From Paenibacillus sp. FSL M7-0420 (GTDB lineage Bacteria > Bacillota > Bacilli > Paenibacillales > Paenibacillaceae), in assembly GCF_038002345.1 (NCBI RefSeq), contig NZ_JBBOCJ010000001.1, positions 7,564,001 to 7,628,000 on the forward strand: a stretch of DNA of 64,000 nucleotides, written 5' to 3'. The position numbers and the translations under genes were made by a program. Of the stretch, positions 28,668 through 36,553 are shown piece by piece (within the stretch, counting starts at the first letter, position 1; each line of letters starts with the position of its first letter). Under the pieces are notes generated by a model that made no database searches, was not told the DNA's origin, and saw only the letters and a list, made by a program, of their open reading frames with translations.

Positions 28668-29150
28668 ATGAGAAAAATAGTGAGCGTATTTCTCAGTGTC
28701 GCAGTGATTTCAATGAGCATTGGAGTGAATAGTATATTTGCTTCAGCTGCACCCGTTGGTAATATAGCTAGTGTCACATCTTCCAGAGAACATCCAAGTA
28801 TTTTTATCAATAATGAAAAATTAGATATCTACGCTAATGTTACAACTCTAGGGACAACTCTTGTTCCTATGCGGCCTATATTTGAGGCTTATGGAATGAC
28901 AGTAGAATGGGATAACACTACTAAAACAGTTACTGCGACAAAAGGAGATATTAAAATTAAGTTAACAAATAATTTATTTGAGGGGGTTGTGAACGGAAGT
29001 AAAGTGGTATTAACTCAGGCTCCTTCTTTAGAACCTGATAGTAATATATTCTTTGTGAATTTAAGATTTATCTCTGAAGCACTTGGTGCACAGGTGACTT
29101 GGAATAAAACGGCTAATGATGCCTCCGTGTATATTAATTTTCCTGAATAA
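28668..29150 (+). CDS. Secreted protein with copper amine oxidase N-terminal-like domain
   Basis: 160 residues: a signal peptide (MRKIVSVFLSVAVISMSIGV, cleavage near ASA-AP) followed by one copper-amine-oxidase N-domain. Its repeats are visible as INNEKLDIYANVTTLGTTLV, PMRPIFEAYGMTVEWDNTTK and LRFISEALGAQVTWN. In Paenibacillus this domain commonly stands alone or as a cell-surface module; it is not the catalytic oxidase. ATG follows GTGGAGG. The gene is clearly richer in A+T than its neighbours, as is the next one, which may indicate acquisition. A terminator follows at 29169. Confidence 0.85.
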   Translation: MRKIVSVFLSVAVISMSIGVNSIFASAAPVGNIASVTSSREHPSIFINNEKLDIYANVTTLGTTLVPMRPIFEAYGMTVEWDNTTKTVTATKGDIKIKLTNNLFEGVVNGSKVVLTQAPSLEPDSNIFFVNLRFISEALGAQVTWNKTANDASVYINFPE

Positions 29151-29168
29151 TACTGAATGAATTTAAAG

Positions 29169-29197
29169 AGCCTACCGTTCAAATGGGTAGGCTTTTT
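29169..29197 (+). terminator. Rho-independent terminator
   Basis: AGCCTACC pairs with GGTAGGCT and is followed by TTTTTAT. Confidence 0.88.
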
Positions 29198-29265
29198 ATG
29201 TTGAGAAGACTTACGGGTATATCCAACACTGTATCCGGGTAGATAGTACCAAAAAGAAAGAAAGT

Positions 29266-29315
29266 ATTGACATAAATTTAACTTTAATCATAAATAATGT
29301 TAATATTATGTCAAT
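29266..29315. promoter_or_regulatory. 17-bp imperfect inverted repeat upstream of the split lipoprotein gene
   Basis: ATTGACATAAATTTAAC (29266-29282) and GTTAATATTATGTCAAT (29299-29315) are complementary at 15 of 17 positions around a 16-bp AT-rich spacer. It lies 55 bp before the start codon, and the left arm contains TTGACA. It could be an operator or an RNA hairpin. Confidence 0.5.
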
Positions 29316-29370
29316 CTTGGGTTCATTTGCTTTGATATAATTTCTGCTAAGTAAGTGAAAGGAGATTGGA

Positions 29371-29980
29371 GTGTTGAAAAAAGAGCTAGGATTATTGATG
29401 TTATTGAGTACTATTTTGCTGTCAGGGTGTGGGGGGGGATAAGCCCGCAACAGTCACGAAAGGTACGGGGGATTTGCCCAGTAAACAAGTAATAACTCAA
29501 CCGGAACAGAATACAGATCGTTCTGGAGATTGTACTGTAGACCGTATAAGCTTGGATAGTGAAACAGCACAAAATTTCTATGGAACTTGGAAAGTTGAGA
29601 AACTTCTAGGGTTCGCAAATTCATACAATGATGCTTCCGAATATCCAACAGGGCAAAAATTTATTGGAGATAAAATTATCATCGAAAAAGACTTTTTTTC
29701 ATCAAAAGGACTCAAAAACTATAAAAATTATCAATATGAACTTAAAAATCCATTATATCAGAATACAGCGACATGCTATAACTCTACCTCTTTTTATAGA
29801 TTGTATAAAATTCAAATTCCAGACTTAAATGAAAATGATGAGGTACAGGCAATAGATATAAGTGACCCTTCTACAAAAATGAGCATACCTGTAAGTTTAA
29901 GCTTTTTAGCTGTTAATGACGACAGGCTTATCTTGTTATCAGAGGCAACTATTTTTGAGCTTAAAAAAATTACTGATTAA
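29371..29980 (+). CDS. Hypothetical lipoprotein, reading frame split at a G8 tract
   Basis: GTG 29371 or TTG 29374 follows AAAGGAG and begins a lipoprotein signal peptide (LKKELGLLMLLSTILLSGC, lipobox LSGC). Directly after the cysteine codon come eight G (29431-29438) and the frame ends at TAA 29440. Removing one G joins the signal peptide to a 180-residue frame ending at 29980, which has no start of its own with a good ribosome binding site. The mature part (CTVDRISLDSETAQNFYGTW and onward) is not a family I recognise. The DNA is AT-rich. Either a phase-variable gene, a recent frameshift or a sequencing error. Confidence 0.7.
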
Positions 29981-30001
29981 TGAATTAAGGTTATGTTTTT
30001 A

Positions 30002-30040
30002 AACAAGAAAGGTCAGCCTTTTTAGCTGACCTTTCTTGTT
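30002..30040. terminator. Bidirectional terminator
   Basis: A perfect 16-bp stem (30002-30017 with 30025-30040) around CTTTTTA, with a T-rich end at CTTGTT. It follows the split lipoprotein gene. Confidence 0.8.
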
Positions 30041-30375
30041 TATGCCGTAAAACGATTAAACTATAGTGTATATACTGGATATTTGTGAGTATAACCCATG
30101 CCTTTACAGAATAAATTTGCCCCCTTCCTCTTGAAGAGTTCCTTCCTACACTATAAAGAGAGATTAGATTCCTTTTTTACAACCATTTTCCAAATAATAA
30201 GAACAAATGTTCCTATATTTTAACACTGTAAACACTAGAGTCAATGTAAATTCCCTTTTATGGACGGGTGGCAAAAAAAATTATTGTTCTGGTTGTAATC
30301 CATCAGTGTAAATTACCTTATATAGTGAGGGCATCTGTTCTGAGCCTATCTGCTAACTAGAGGAGTGTGATAGAA
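30041..30375. other. AT-rich intergenic region with a 24-bp direct repeat
   Basis: Two copies of the pattern TGTAAATTnCCTTnTATnG begin at 30245 and 30307, 62 bp apart, upstream of the DUF4127 gene. They may be binding sites. Nothing else was recognised. Confidence 0.45.
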
Positions 30376-32076
30376 ATGAAGAAAGTGCTATATGTACCAT
30401 TGGATGACCGGCCTGTAAATCTAGATGATGTGATTGTGCAGGGCAGATCGGCGGGGATTCATGTGATCACACCGGATGTAACGGACCTTAAGAATCGCTT
30501 GGATTCGGAAAAGACAGTATCGGGCACAACCCTGCTGACCACTTCCTCACCGGCTTATGGAGATACCGCAAAAATCCGGCAATGGATTCTGGATCATGCG
30601 GCGTCCGTGGACGGTTTTATTCTGTCGGCGGACATGCTTGCCTACGGGGGATTGATTGGGAGCCGCCGTCTCCGGGCGGGTGCGGGTGGTGCCTACCCGG
30701 CGTATGACGCTGCAATTACACATCTGCTGGACGTCATCCGTGAAGTGAAGCAAGCTTACCCGGACAAGCCGGTGTATGTAATGGATACAATTATGAGGCT
30801 GGCGACCACCTCTTTTGCGGAAGGACTGGACCTCGCGGCCTATACGGAGTCCCGCAACTTCATGCTTCAACCGCGCAGAAGCTTCACAGCGTTTGACGAT
30901 ATTATCAGCGGATATAACCTGTCCCCGACGGGTGCCTATGGCAGTACGGCTACTTTTGATAAAGAGCAGTATTACAATACCAGAGCGCATAAATTCAAGA
31001 CGAACCGCTATATTCTGGAGGTGCTGGCGCAGGAGGGGTCTATTGATTTCCTTGCTATCGGTGTGGATGATGCCAATACTCAGGGCGTGCAGATTAACGA
31101 GATTCATTATATGGAAGCAGGGATTAATGAATGGCTGGGCGGGACCCAGGGTCAACATCCGGACCGGGCCATCATTCTCCCGGATGCAGACGGACTGGGA
31201 CAGTCCTTACTGGCGCGGATGGCGAATCAGCTCTACCGGAACGGAGCCACCACGAGGTATACCGTTGAATATTTCGGACCGCATGGCTCTACCCTTACGA
31301 GTCCGTATGAATATATGGATGTGCATCAGAATATCCTGCGGCATCTGGATATTGTGGGGGGGAAGGCGGTAGGCGATGCCCGTGAGGTGGAGATTATCGC
31401 GATTACAGCAGCGGATCAGGCGCTGGCTGCGGTTAACCGTATCGAGGATAACAATTCCCGCCTCATCCCTTCGGTAGTGATTGACTGTGTCGGCGCAGGT
31501 GCAGCAGATGCAAGTATAACTGAGGCTCTGCTGGGCAGCAGGCATACTGGCGCGCTATTAGGATATAGCGGCTGGAATACGCCGGGGAACAAAATCGGCC
31601 TCGCACTGGGCATGGCCCAGGCCCGGTATGCTTATGTCGTTACAGAGACCGATGCGGCGGCGCTGGATCTTGCAGTTAACGCTCACGGCTCGCTATTGTT
31701 CAAGCGCTTCCTGAAGGATTACTTCTACAAAAGGCTGGCGATTGGCGAAATCCGGACGTACTCCAGAGCCCATTCGCTCTATGATAATGTTGCAACATTT
31801 ACCGATCAGAATATGCTGTTGTTTAATAGCCCTGAGGATTATGCTCATCTGCAGGACATGCTTAAAGAGCGGATGCAGACACACACGGCCACGCTTGCCG
31901 GAACGTGCGCCTTCCTGATTGGCAGTGCTGAACCGGCGTGCAGTATCCGGCAGGTTAGCGGAAACGGCTGGTCTTTCTCCGAATACGCCAGCGCGGTACT
32001 TCCATACGATGATCCCGATTATATTTGGGGCCGTGCCTTTGAAATAACTTTGAATCCTCATGTCACGTTAGAATAA
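30376..32076 (+). CDS. DUF4127 family protein
   Basis: 566-residue cytoplasmic protein of unknown function. The N-terminus KKVLYVPLDDRPVNLDDV and the following FILSADMLAYGGLIGSR are hallmarks of the DUF4127 family. Later conserved blocks include GVDDANTQGVQINEI and LPDADGLGQSLLARM, with many acidic residues that could bind metal. ATG 30376 is ten bases after GAGGAG; a GTG nine bases upstream is in frame but less well placed. It is followed by the tgl gene after 170 bp, in the same direction. No biochemical role can be assigned. Confidence 0.85.
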   Translation: MKKVLYVPLDDRPVNLDDVIVQGRSAGIHVITPDVTDLKNRLDSEKTVSGTTLLTTSSPAYGDTAKIRQWILDHAASVDGFILSADMLAYGGLIGSRRLRAGAGGAYPAYDAAITHLLDVIREVKQAYPDKPVYVMDTIMRLATTSFAEGLDLAAYTESRNFMLQPRRSFTAFDDIISGYNLSPTGAYGSTATFDKEQYYNTRAHKFKTNRYILEVLAQEGSIDFLAIGVDDANTQGVQINEIHYMEAGINEWLGGTQGQHPDRAIILPDADGLGQSLLARMANQLYRNGATTRYTVEYFGPHGSTLTSPYEYMDVHQNILRHLDIVGGKAVGDAREVEIIAITAADQALAAVNRIEDNNSRLIPSVVIDCVGAGAADASITEALLGSRHTGALLGYSGWNTPGNKIGLALGMAQARYAYVVTETDAAALDLAVNAHGSLLFKRFLKDYFYKRLAIGEIRTYSRAHSLYDNVATFTDQNMLLFNSPEDYAHLQDMLKERMQTHTATLAGTCAFLIGSAEPACSIRQVSGNGWSFSEYASAVLPYDDPDYIWGRAFEITLNPHVTLE

Positions 32077-32179
32077 TAGGTGTCCCTGATAGGCAGCTCT
32101 CCGTGGATAGATTACGGGGGGCTGTCTTGTTGTAAGTGTGTATTTGCAGGGGATTTGTTGCTGAGTTCATCTCCTGCGC

Positions 32180-32207
32180 ACCAATAGGAGGCCCGACACG
32201 TACAATA
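32180..32207 (+). promoter_or_regulatory. Possible sigma-K promoter of tgl
   Basis: CGTACAATA at 32199 differs by one base from the sigma-K -10 pattern CATAnnnTA, and an AC pair lies 17 bases upstream. In B. subtilis tgl is a late mother-cell gene under sigma-K, which makes this reading plausible but not proven. Confidence 0.3.
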
Positions 32208-32247
32208 ACCTATATTTCATGACAAGAAGACGAAAGGGGGAAGCAGA

Positions 32248-32976
32248 ATGGGGTATGGATACGCGGCTCCGGCGGATATGGCTTTTGAGAGTAGAATGCG
32301 GGGGGAGATTATTGCGGCAGCCCGGGCAATGAATGTAGGGGGGACTGATTTCTCGACCTTCAGTAACTCCCGCTGCAATCCGAGATATTGGAATCGTACA
32401 GCGGGCGGCGGTTTTGAATTGAAGGCAGGGGTCGCGCCTTCGGCGGCGATTAATGATATTTTTGTGAATGGACAGCTGTATGCCTTTGAATGTGCTATGG
32501 CGATGGTGATGATTCTATATAGAGCAACCATTAACATGATCGGGGAGGCGGCCTTCAACCGTTATTTCACCGGCCTGTACCTGTGGGACTGGAACTATGA
32601 CAGCAATCTGAAGCTGATTACCACGTTCAACCGGGCCGAGCTGCAGCCGGGCGATGTGGTCTATTTCAAGAATCCCGACCATGATCCGGCTAAGCCGGAA
32701 TGGCAGGGGGAGAACGCGATTATGTTGTCCAGAGACAGTTACTACGGACACGGGCTCGGGATTAAGAATGCCACTCAGATGATAACCTCGCTCAACAGGG
32801 AGCGGGTGCCGGGCAGCCGGACCTCTGCCTATCTGGCGGATGAGGGGCTTCACCCGGATTTTGCCTATATTGCTTCTCTTGGCAACTCACGACTGAGCCC
32901 GCCGGTCTCCGCCAAAGTGAATGCAAAAACGTCCATCTTCTCCAGAATAGGTACGAAATCCTATATTGTCCGCTAG
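32248..32976 (+). CDS. tgl: Protein-glutamine gamma-glutamyltransferase (spore coat transglutaminase)
   Basis: Cross-links spore coat proteins through glutamine-lysine isopeptide bonds in the mother cell. The active-site block LYAFECAMAMV gives E81-C82, equivalent to Glu115-Cys116 of B. subtilis Tgl. WQGENAIML gives E155 (Glu187 equivalent), and YYGHGLGI follows. The protein is 242 residues, close to the usual 245, but it starts about 33 residues later relative to the catalytic cysteine and has a compensating C-terminal tail. ATG follows AAAGGGGGAAGC. It is direct evidence that the organism sporulates. Confidence 0.93.
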   Translation: MGYGYAAPADMAFESRMRGEIIAAARAMNVGGTDFSTFSNSRCNPRYWNRTAGGGFELKAGVAPSAAINDIFVNGQLYAFECAMAMVMILYRATINMIGEAAFNRYFTGLYLWDWNYDSNLKLITTFNRAELQPGDVVYFKNPDHDPAKPEWQGENAIMLSRDSYYGHGLGIKNATQMITSLNRERVPGSRTSAYLADEGLHPDFAYIASLGNSRLSPPVSAKVNAKTSIFSRIGTKSYIVR

Positions 32977-32988
32977 AGCGGCAGCGGT

Positions 32989-34605
32989 CTAATCCTTGGC
33001 CGAACGGAACTTGAGCGGGTGCAGGCCGGTGGTTTTTTTGAAAACAGTACTGAAATAATGGGGATTCTCATAGCCGACCCGCTCTGAGATCTCCATGACC
33101 TTCAGGTCCGTGGTCAGCAGCAGCTCCTTCGCCTTGCCTATGCGGATCTGGGTGATATAGTCGGTAATGGTTCCGCCGGTCTCCTTCTTGAACAGCAGGC
33201 TGATGTAGTTAGGTGTCAGAAACACCTCCTCGGCAATCCTGGATACGGACAGCTCCGAGGCGTATCCCTCCTGAACGATGGTGCGGATGCTGCTGACGAT
33301 CCGGCTGTTCCTGGAGGTGTTCTTGCCTGCTACATAAGCGCTTAAGTCATGCAGGAGCGACAGCATATGCGCCTTAAGGCCGGTGATCGTGGTCTGCTGG
33401 TACAGCTTATCCATGATGCTAATCCGGTCGCTTAGCACCTGCCCAATATCCTCATCTATCTCATACAGGGCTCTGGCGGAGGTGAAAATCATCTCTGCGC
33501 AGATACTCTGCACGTATTCAATTCTATGCTTGGGACCGGCCAGTCCATCGAACAGCTGCTCCAGCAGCCGGGTGACGGTGTCCGTATGTCCTGCCTTCAA
33601 TTCATTCATTAGCCGGGCCTGAAGTTTATAGATAAAGGTGCTCTGCAGCTTCTCTGTGTCGGGCTGAATATCATTAATGTAGAGGACGGAGGCAGGCCCG
33701 GTATAGAATTTGTACACCAGCGCGGCCAGCGCATCCTTATAGGAATCCTCAAGCTGGCCCGCCAGCGGACAAGCCCGCCCGATGCCGACGGAGGCATCCA
33801 GCCGCAGATACTTCTGAATATTAGCGATGATGTGTTCGCAGGTCCCGGAGATGGAGTGGGACGGAGGTGTCTGCGGGGTGCAGATCACCATAATGAATTC
33901 GTTCTCGCTGGCCACGAAGCTGATGGCACAGGGGTGGCTGTCCAGGCTCTCCTGAATGATATTTTGGATAGAAAAATAAAGCAGCTGCTTATGCTCCTCC
34001 GAGTATTTATCCACCGCGCTCCGGTATTCATCCAGCTGGAGTACACAGACGCTGAGAAGCGTCCCCTGCTGGAAGGGCAGGGCGAAATACTGTATCTTCT
34101 GCCAGATTTCCTCCTCCCTGCGGTAGAGGCCGGTGATCAGATTCTGAAGGAATTTCTCCCGCAGCAGCGGCATATTGTCTTGAAGCTGCTGCTTAAGCTG
34201 CTCCAGATCAAGCTGCTGCTCGCGTTCCTCTGTCAGCTTGGCCACCGCCTGGCGGAAGACACTGCGGATCTCGGGCAGCTTGACCGGCTTCAGAATATAT
34301 CCCTCGGCGTTCACCTTCAGCGCCTCCCGGGCGTAGGCGAAGTCCTGGGCGCCGCTGATAATAATAATCCGGGCCTTGCAGCCTGCCTCCCGCAGCTTCT
34401 CTGCTACCTCAAGCCCCCCCATTAGCGGCATCATAATGTCGGTGAACAGGATGTCAGGCCTGAGCTTCAGGCATAATTCGTAGGCCTCCAGCCCGTCTGA
34501 GGCTTCCCCGATAATCTCAATCCCGAACTCTTCCTGCCAATCGAACACACGGATCAGACTGCTGCGGATAAACGGCTCGTCATCCGCTATGATCATCGTT
34601 AACAT
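32989..34605 (-). CDS. Response regulator with AraC output domain (YesN-like)
   Basis: 538 residues: receiver domain with D8/D9 and phospho-acceptor D56 (DILFTDIMMP), a coiled or helical linker near 120-150, a long central region, and a C-terminal AraC DNA-binding domain (VSRIAEEVFLTPNYISLLFK and the SERVGYENPHYFSTVFKK segment). The ATG at 34605 is preferred over one six bases earlier because GAGGTGA then has normal spacing. The start lies inside the 3' end of the kinase gene, a 26-bp overlap that implies coupling. It is expected to control genes near the divergent binding protein. Confidence 0.92.
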   Translation of the reverse strand: MLTMIIADDEPFIRSSLIRVFDWQEEFGIEIIGEASDGLEAYELCLKLRPDILFTDIMMPLMGGLEVAEKLREAGCKARIIIISGAQDFAYAREALKVNAEGYILKPVKLPEIRSVFRQAVAKLTEEREQQLDLEQLKQQLQDNMPLLREKFLQNLITGLYRREEEIWQKIQYFALPFQQGTLLSVCVLQLDEYRSAVDKYSEEHKQLLYFSIQNIIQESLDSHPCAISFVASENEFIMVICTPQTPPSHSISGTCEHIIANIQKYLRLDASVGIGRACPLAGQLEDSYKDALAALVYKFYTGPASVLYINDIQPDTEKLQSTFIYKLQARLMNELKAGHTDTVTRLLEQLFDGLAGPKHRIEYVQSICAEMIFTSARALYEIDEDIGQVLSDRISIMDKLYQQTTITGLKAHMLSLLHDLSAYVAGKNTSRNSRIVSSIRTIVQEGYASELSVSRIAEEVFLTPNYISLLFKKETGGTITDYITQIRIGKAKELLLTTDLKVMEISERVGYENPHYFSTVFKKTTGLHPLKFRSAKD

Positions 34606-36472
34606 CTTCATTCACCTCATTCCAAGTAGTGACCACCGGGAACCGGATGACAGCCAGCAGACCGCAGCCGTCTTCGGTATTGTCGTAATAACGGATGCCG
34701 TAGGACTCTCCAAAAAACTGCCGGATCCGCATATGCACATTGCGGATGCCGTAAGACTGATTGCCCGGCTGCGGGTCTGCCAGCAGCTGGTTCAGCCGTG
34801 CGGGATCGGCGCCTATTCCATCGTCGAACACGGAGATGCTAAGCAGCTCCTGCGTCTGCTCTACCCGGATGCGGATCGTGCCGGTGCCCCGCCGCTGCTG
34901 AATGCCGTGAATCAGGGAATTCTCCACCAGCGGCTGGAGACTAAGCTTCACCACCAGACATTCCTCTGCCAGCGCCCGGTCCGTCTCCTCCAGCTCATAG
35001 TGAAGCCGGTCCTGGAAGCGGAACTGCTGAATCTGCAGATAGCTCTCGACCTGCCGCAGCTCATCGCGGAGCGGGATAATATTGCGGCCCTTGCTCAGGC
35101 TGTACCGGAAGAAATCCGAGAGCGAGGTGACCATGCTGCTGATCTCGGGGATATCGTGGTTAATGGCAATCCAGTTAATGGAGTCCAGGGTATTGTAGAG
35201 AAAATGCGGATTGATCTGGGCCTGGAGCATTTGCAGCTCGGCTTCCTTTTTGCGCAGCTCGGTGACGTAGAGCTTGTCGATCAGCGCCTTAATCTGCTGG
35301 AGCAGCTTGTTGTAGCGGTTGAATAAATAGGAGAATTCATCCTTGCGCCGGTAACGGATGGGGATATTGAAGTTCCCGCTCTCGGCATGCGACATCGACT
35401 GGATGAACTTGCGGATCGGGGCGGAGATATTCTCGGACAGCAGCAGGGCCATCAGGAAGGAGACGAGCATGCAGATGACAATTACGACATACATCACCCG
35501 GCGGAAGGAGACCAGCTCTCCGTTAAGCTCGCGGACAGGCGAGAAGGACAGGATCGTCCAGCCGGTATTCTCCAGCGTCTTGTACGAGACGAGCATCTCC
35601 TCGCTGCCGATAGAGTGGCGGAAGGAATGCAGAGCGGATGAGTGGTCCGGAGAGAGAGGGTTGCTGGTACTGTCAGCAGGGCCTATAGTCAAGCTAAGCT
35701 TACTGTAATAATCCTGAGCGGCGATATTCTGGCCGATGAGGGACGGCTCGGGGCTGATGGCGATGGTTCCAGCTCTGTCTGCGATGTAGACTTTACTGCC
35801 GGGCGTGGGCTTATAATGCTCCAGGAGTGTGCTGAATTCGGCTACCGGGATATCTAAGGTGAGCAGTCCGACATAGGGCAGCTGTGCATGCCGGATACCA
35901 AACAGGCGCTTCGCGAATTTGAGGGTGAATCTGGAATCCAGTGAGCTAAGGCCCACCACGGCAAAATCGGCTTTGGCCGGAATGCTTAAATACCAGGGCT
36001 TCAAGGTAATAAGATCGATATTGAATACACGCCGTGAGAAATTATATTGGGTATATTCCGGCCGGTTCAGCATATAGAGCATAGGGACGAAGCTGTTGCC
36101 GGAGGTCCCGTTCGCGGGGAAATCCTCAAGGATTCTGCTAAGGGCGGCCAGCTCATTAATGATTCCGGTGCTGTCTGCAGGCCGGTTGGAGGAGATGAGG
36201 TCAGCGAATTCAGAATTCAGGTACAGCGCGGTCATGGATTGATTAGCGGCTTCGAACCGCCGGGCCAGATTATCCTGAACCAGATTGAAGTTATTCTCAA
36301 TCGATGTATTCATATTCCGGGTAATGATCCCGGCGGATTTGTTATAGATGGTGACCGAGATGATCGTGGTCGGGAGGAGAACGAGGAAGAGAAAGTAGAG
36401 GATCAGACGGCTGCGGATGCTGAAGTTATACAGGAAGAGAGCCTTCGACAACGAATCGTAATATTTCTTCAT
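34580..36472 (-). CDS. Sensor histidine kinase (YesM-like)
   Basis: 630-residue membrane kinase. The first transmembrane helix is near 21-41, a large extracytoplasmic Cache-like sensor follows, and a second helix (VMYVVIVICMLVSFLMALLL) precedes a HAMP linker. The phospho-acceptor H423 lies in AQINPHFLYNTLDS, with the ATPase N box LSLQPLVENSLIHG and VFDDGIGADP. It is divergent from the solute-binding protein at 36554 across an 81-bp gap, and upstream of its regulator. The arrangement suggests it senses a sugar, perhaps with that binding protein as co-sensor. Confidence 0.93.
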   Translation of the reverse strand: MKKYYDSLSKALFLYNFSIRSRLILYFLFLVLLPTTIISVTIYNKSAGIITRNMNTSIENNFNLVQDNLARRFEAANQSMTALYLNSEFADLISSNRPADSTGIINELAALSRILEDFPANGTSGNSFVPMLYMLNRPEYTQYNFSRRVFNIDLITLKPWYLSIPAKADFAVVGLSSLDSRFTLKFAKRLFGIRHAQLPYVGLLTLDIPVAEFSTLLEHYKPTPGSKVYIADRAGTIAISPEPSLIGQNIAAQDYYSKLSLTIGPADSTSNPLSPDHSSALHSFRHSIGSEEMLVSYKTLENTGWTILSFSPVRELNGELVSFRRVMYVVIVICMLVSFLMALLLSENISAPIRKFIQSMSHAESGNFNIPIRYRRKDEFSYLFNRYNKLLQQIKALIDKLYVTELRKKEAELQMLQAQINPHFLYNTLDSINWIAINHDIPEISSMVTSLSDFFRYSLSKGRNIIPLRDELRQVESYLQIQQFRFQDRLHYELEETDRALAEECLVVKLSLQPLVENSLIHGIQQRRGTGTIRIRVEQTQELLSISVFDDGIGADPARLNQLLADPQPGNQSYGIRNVHMRIRQFFGESYGIRYYDNTEDGCGLLAVIRFPVVTTWNEVNEDVNDDHSG

Positions 36473-36553
36473 CGGAGTCCTCCTTCAGTAAGTCAATAAT
36501 TGGTATACATTGTAAAACGCTTGAAGTCAGGATGTCAACGCAGGAGGTGCGGT

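Noticed and set aside
36500..36553. CcpA cre site in TTGTAAAACGCTTGAA
   Set aside because: The spacing between TGTAA and CG is off by one base relative to the consensus.
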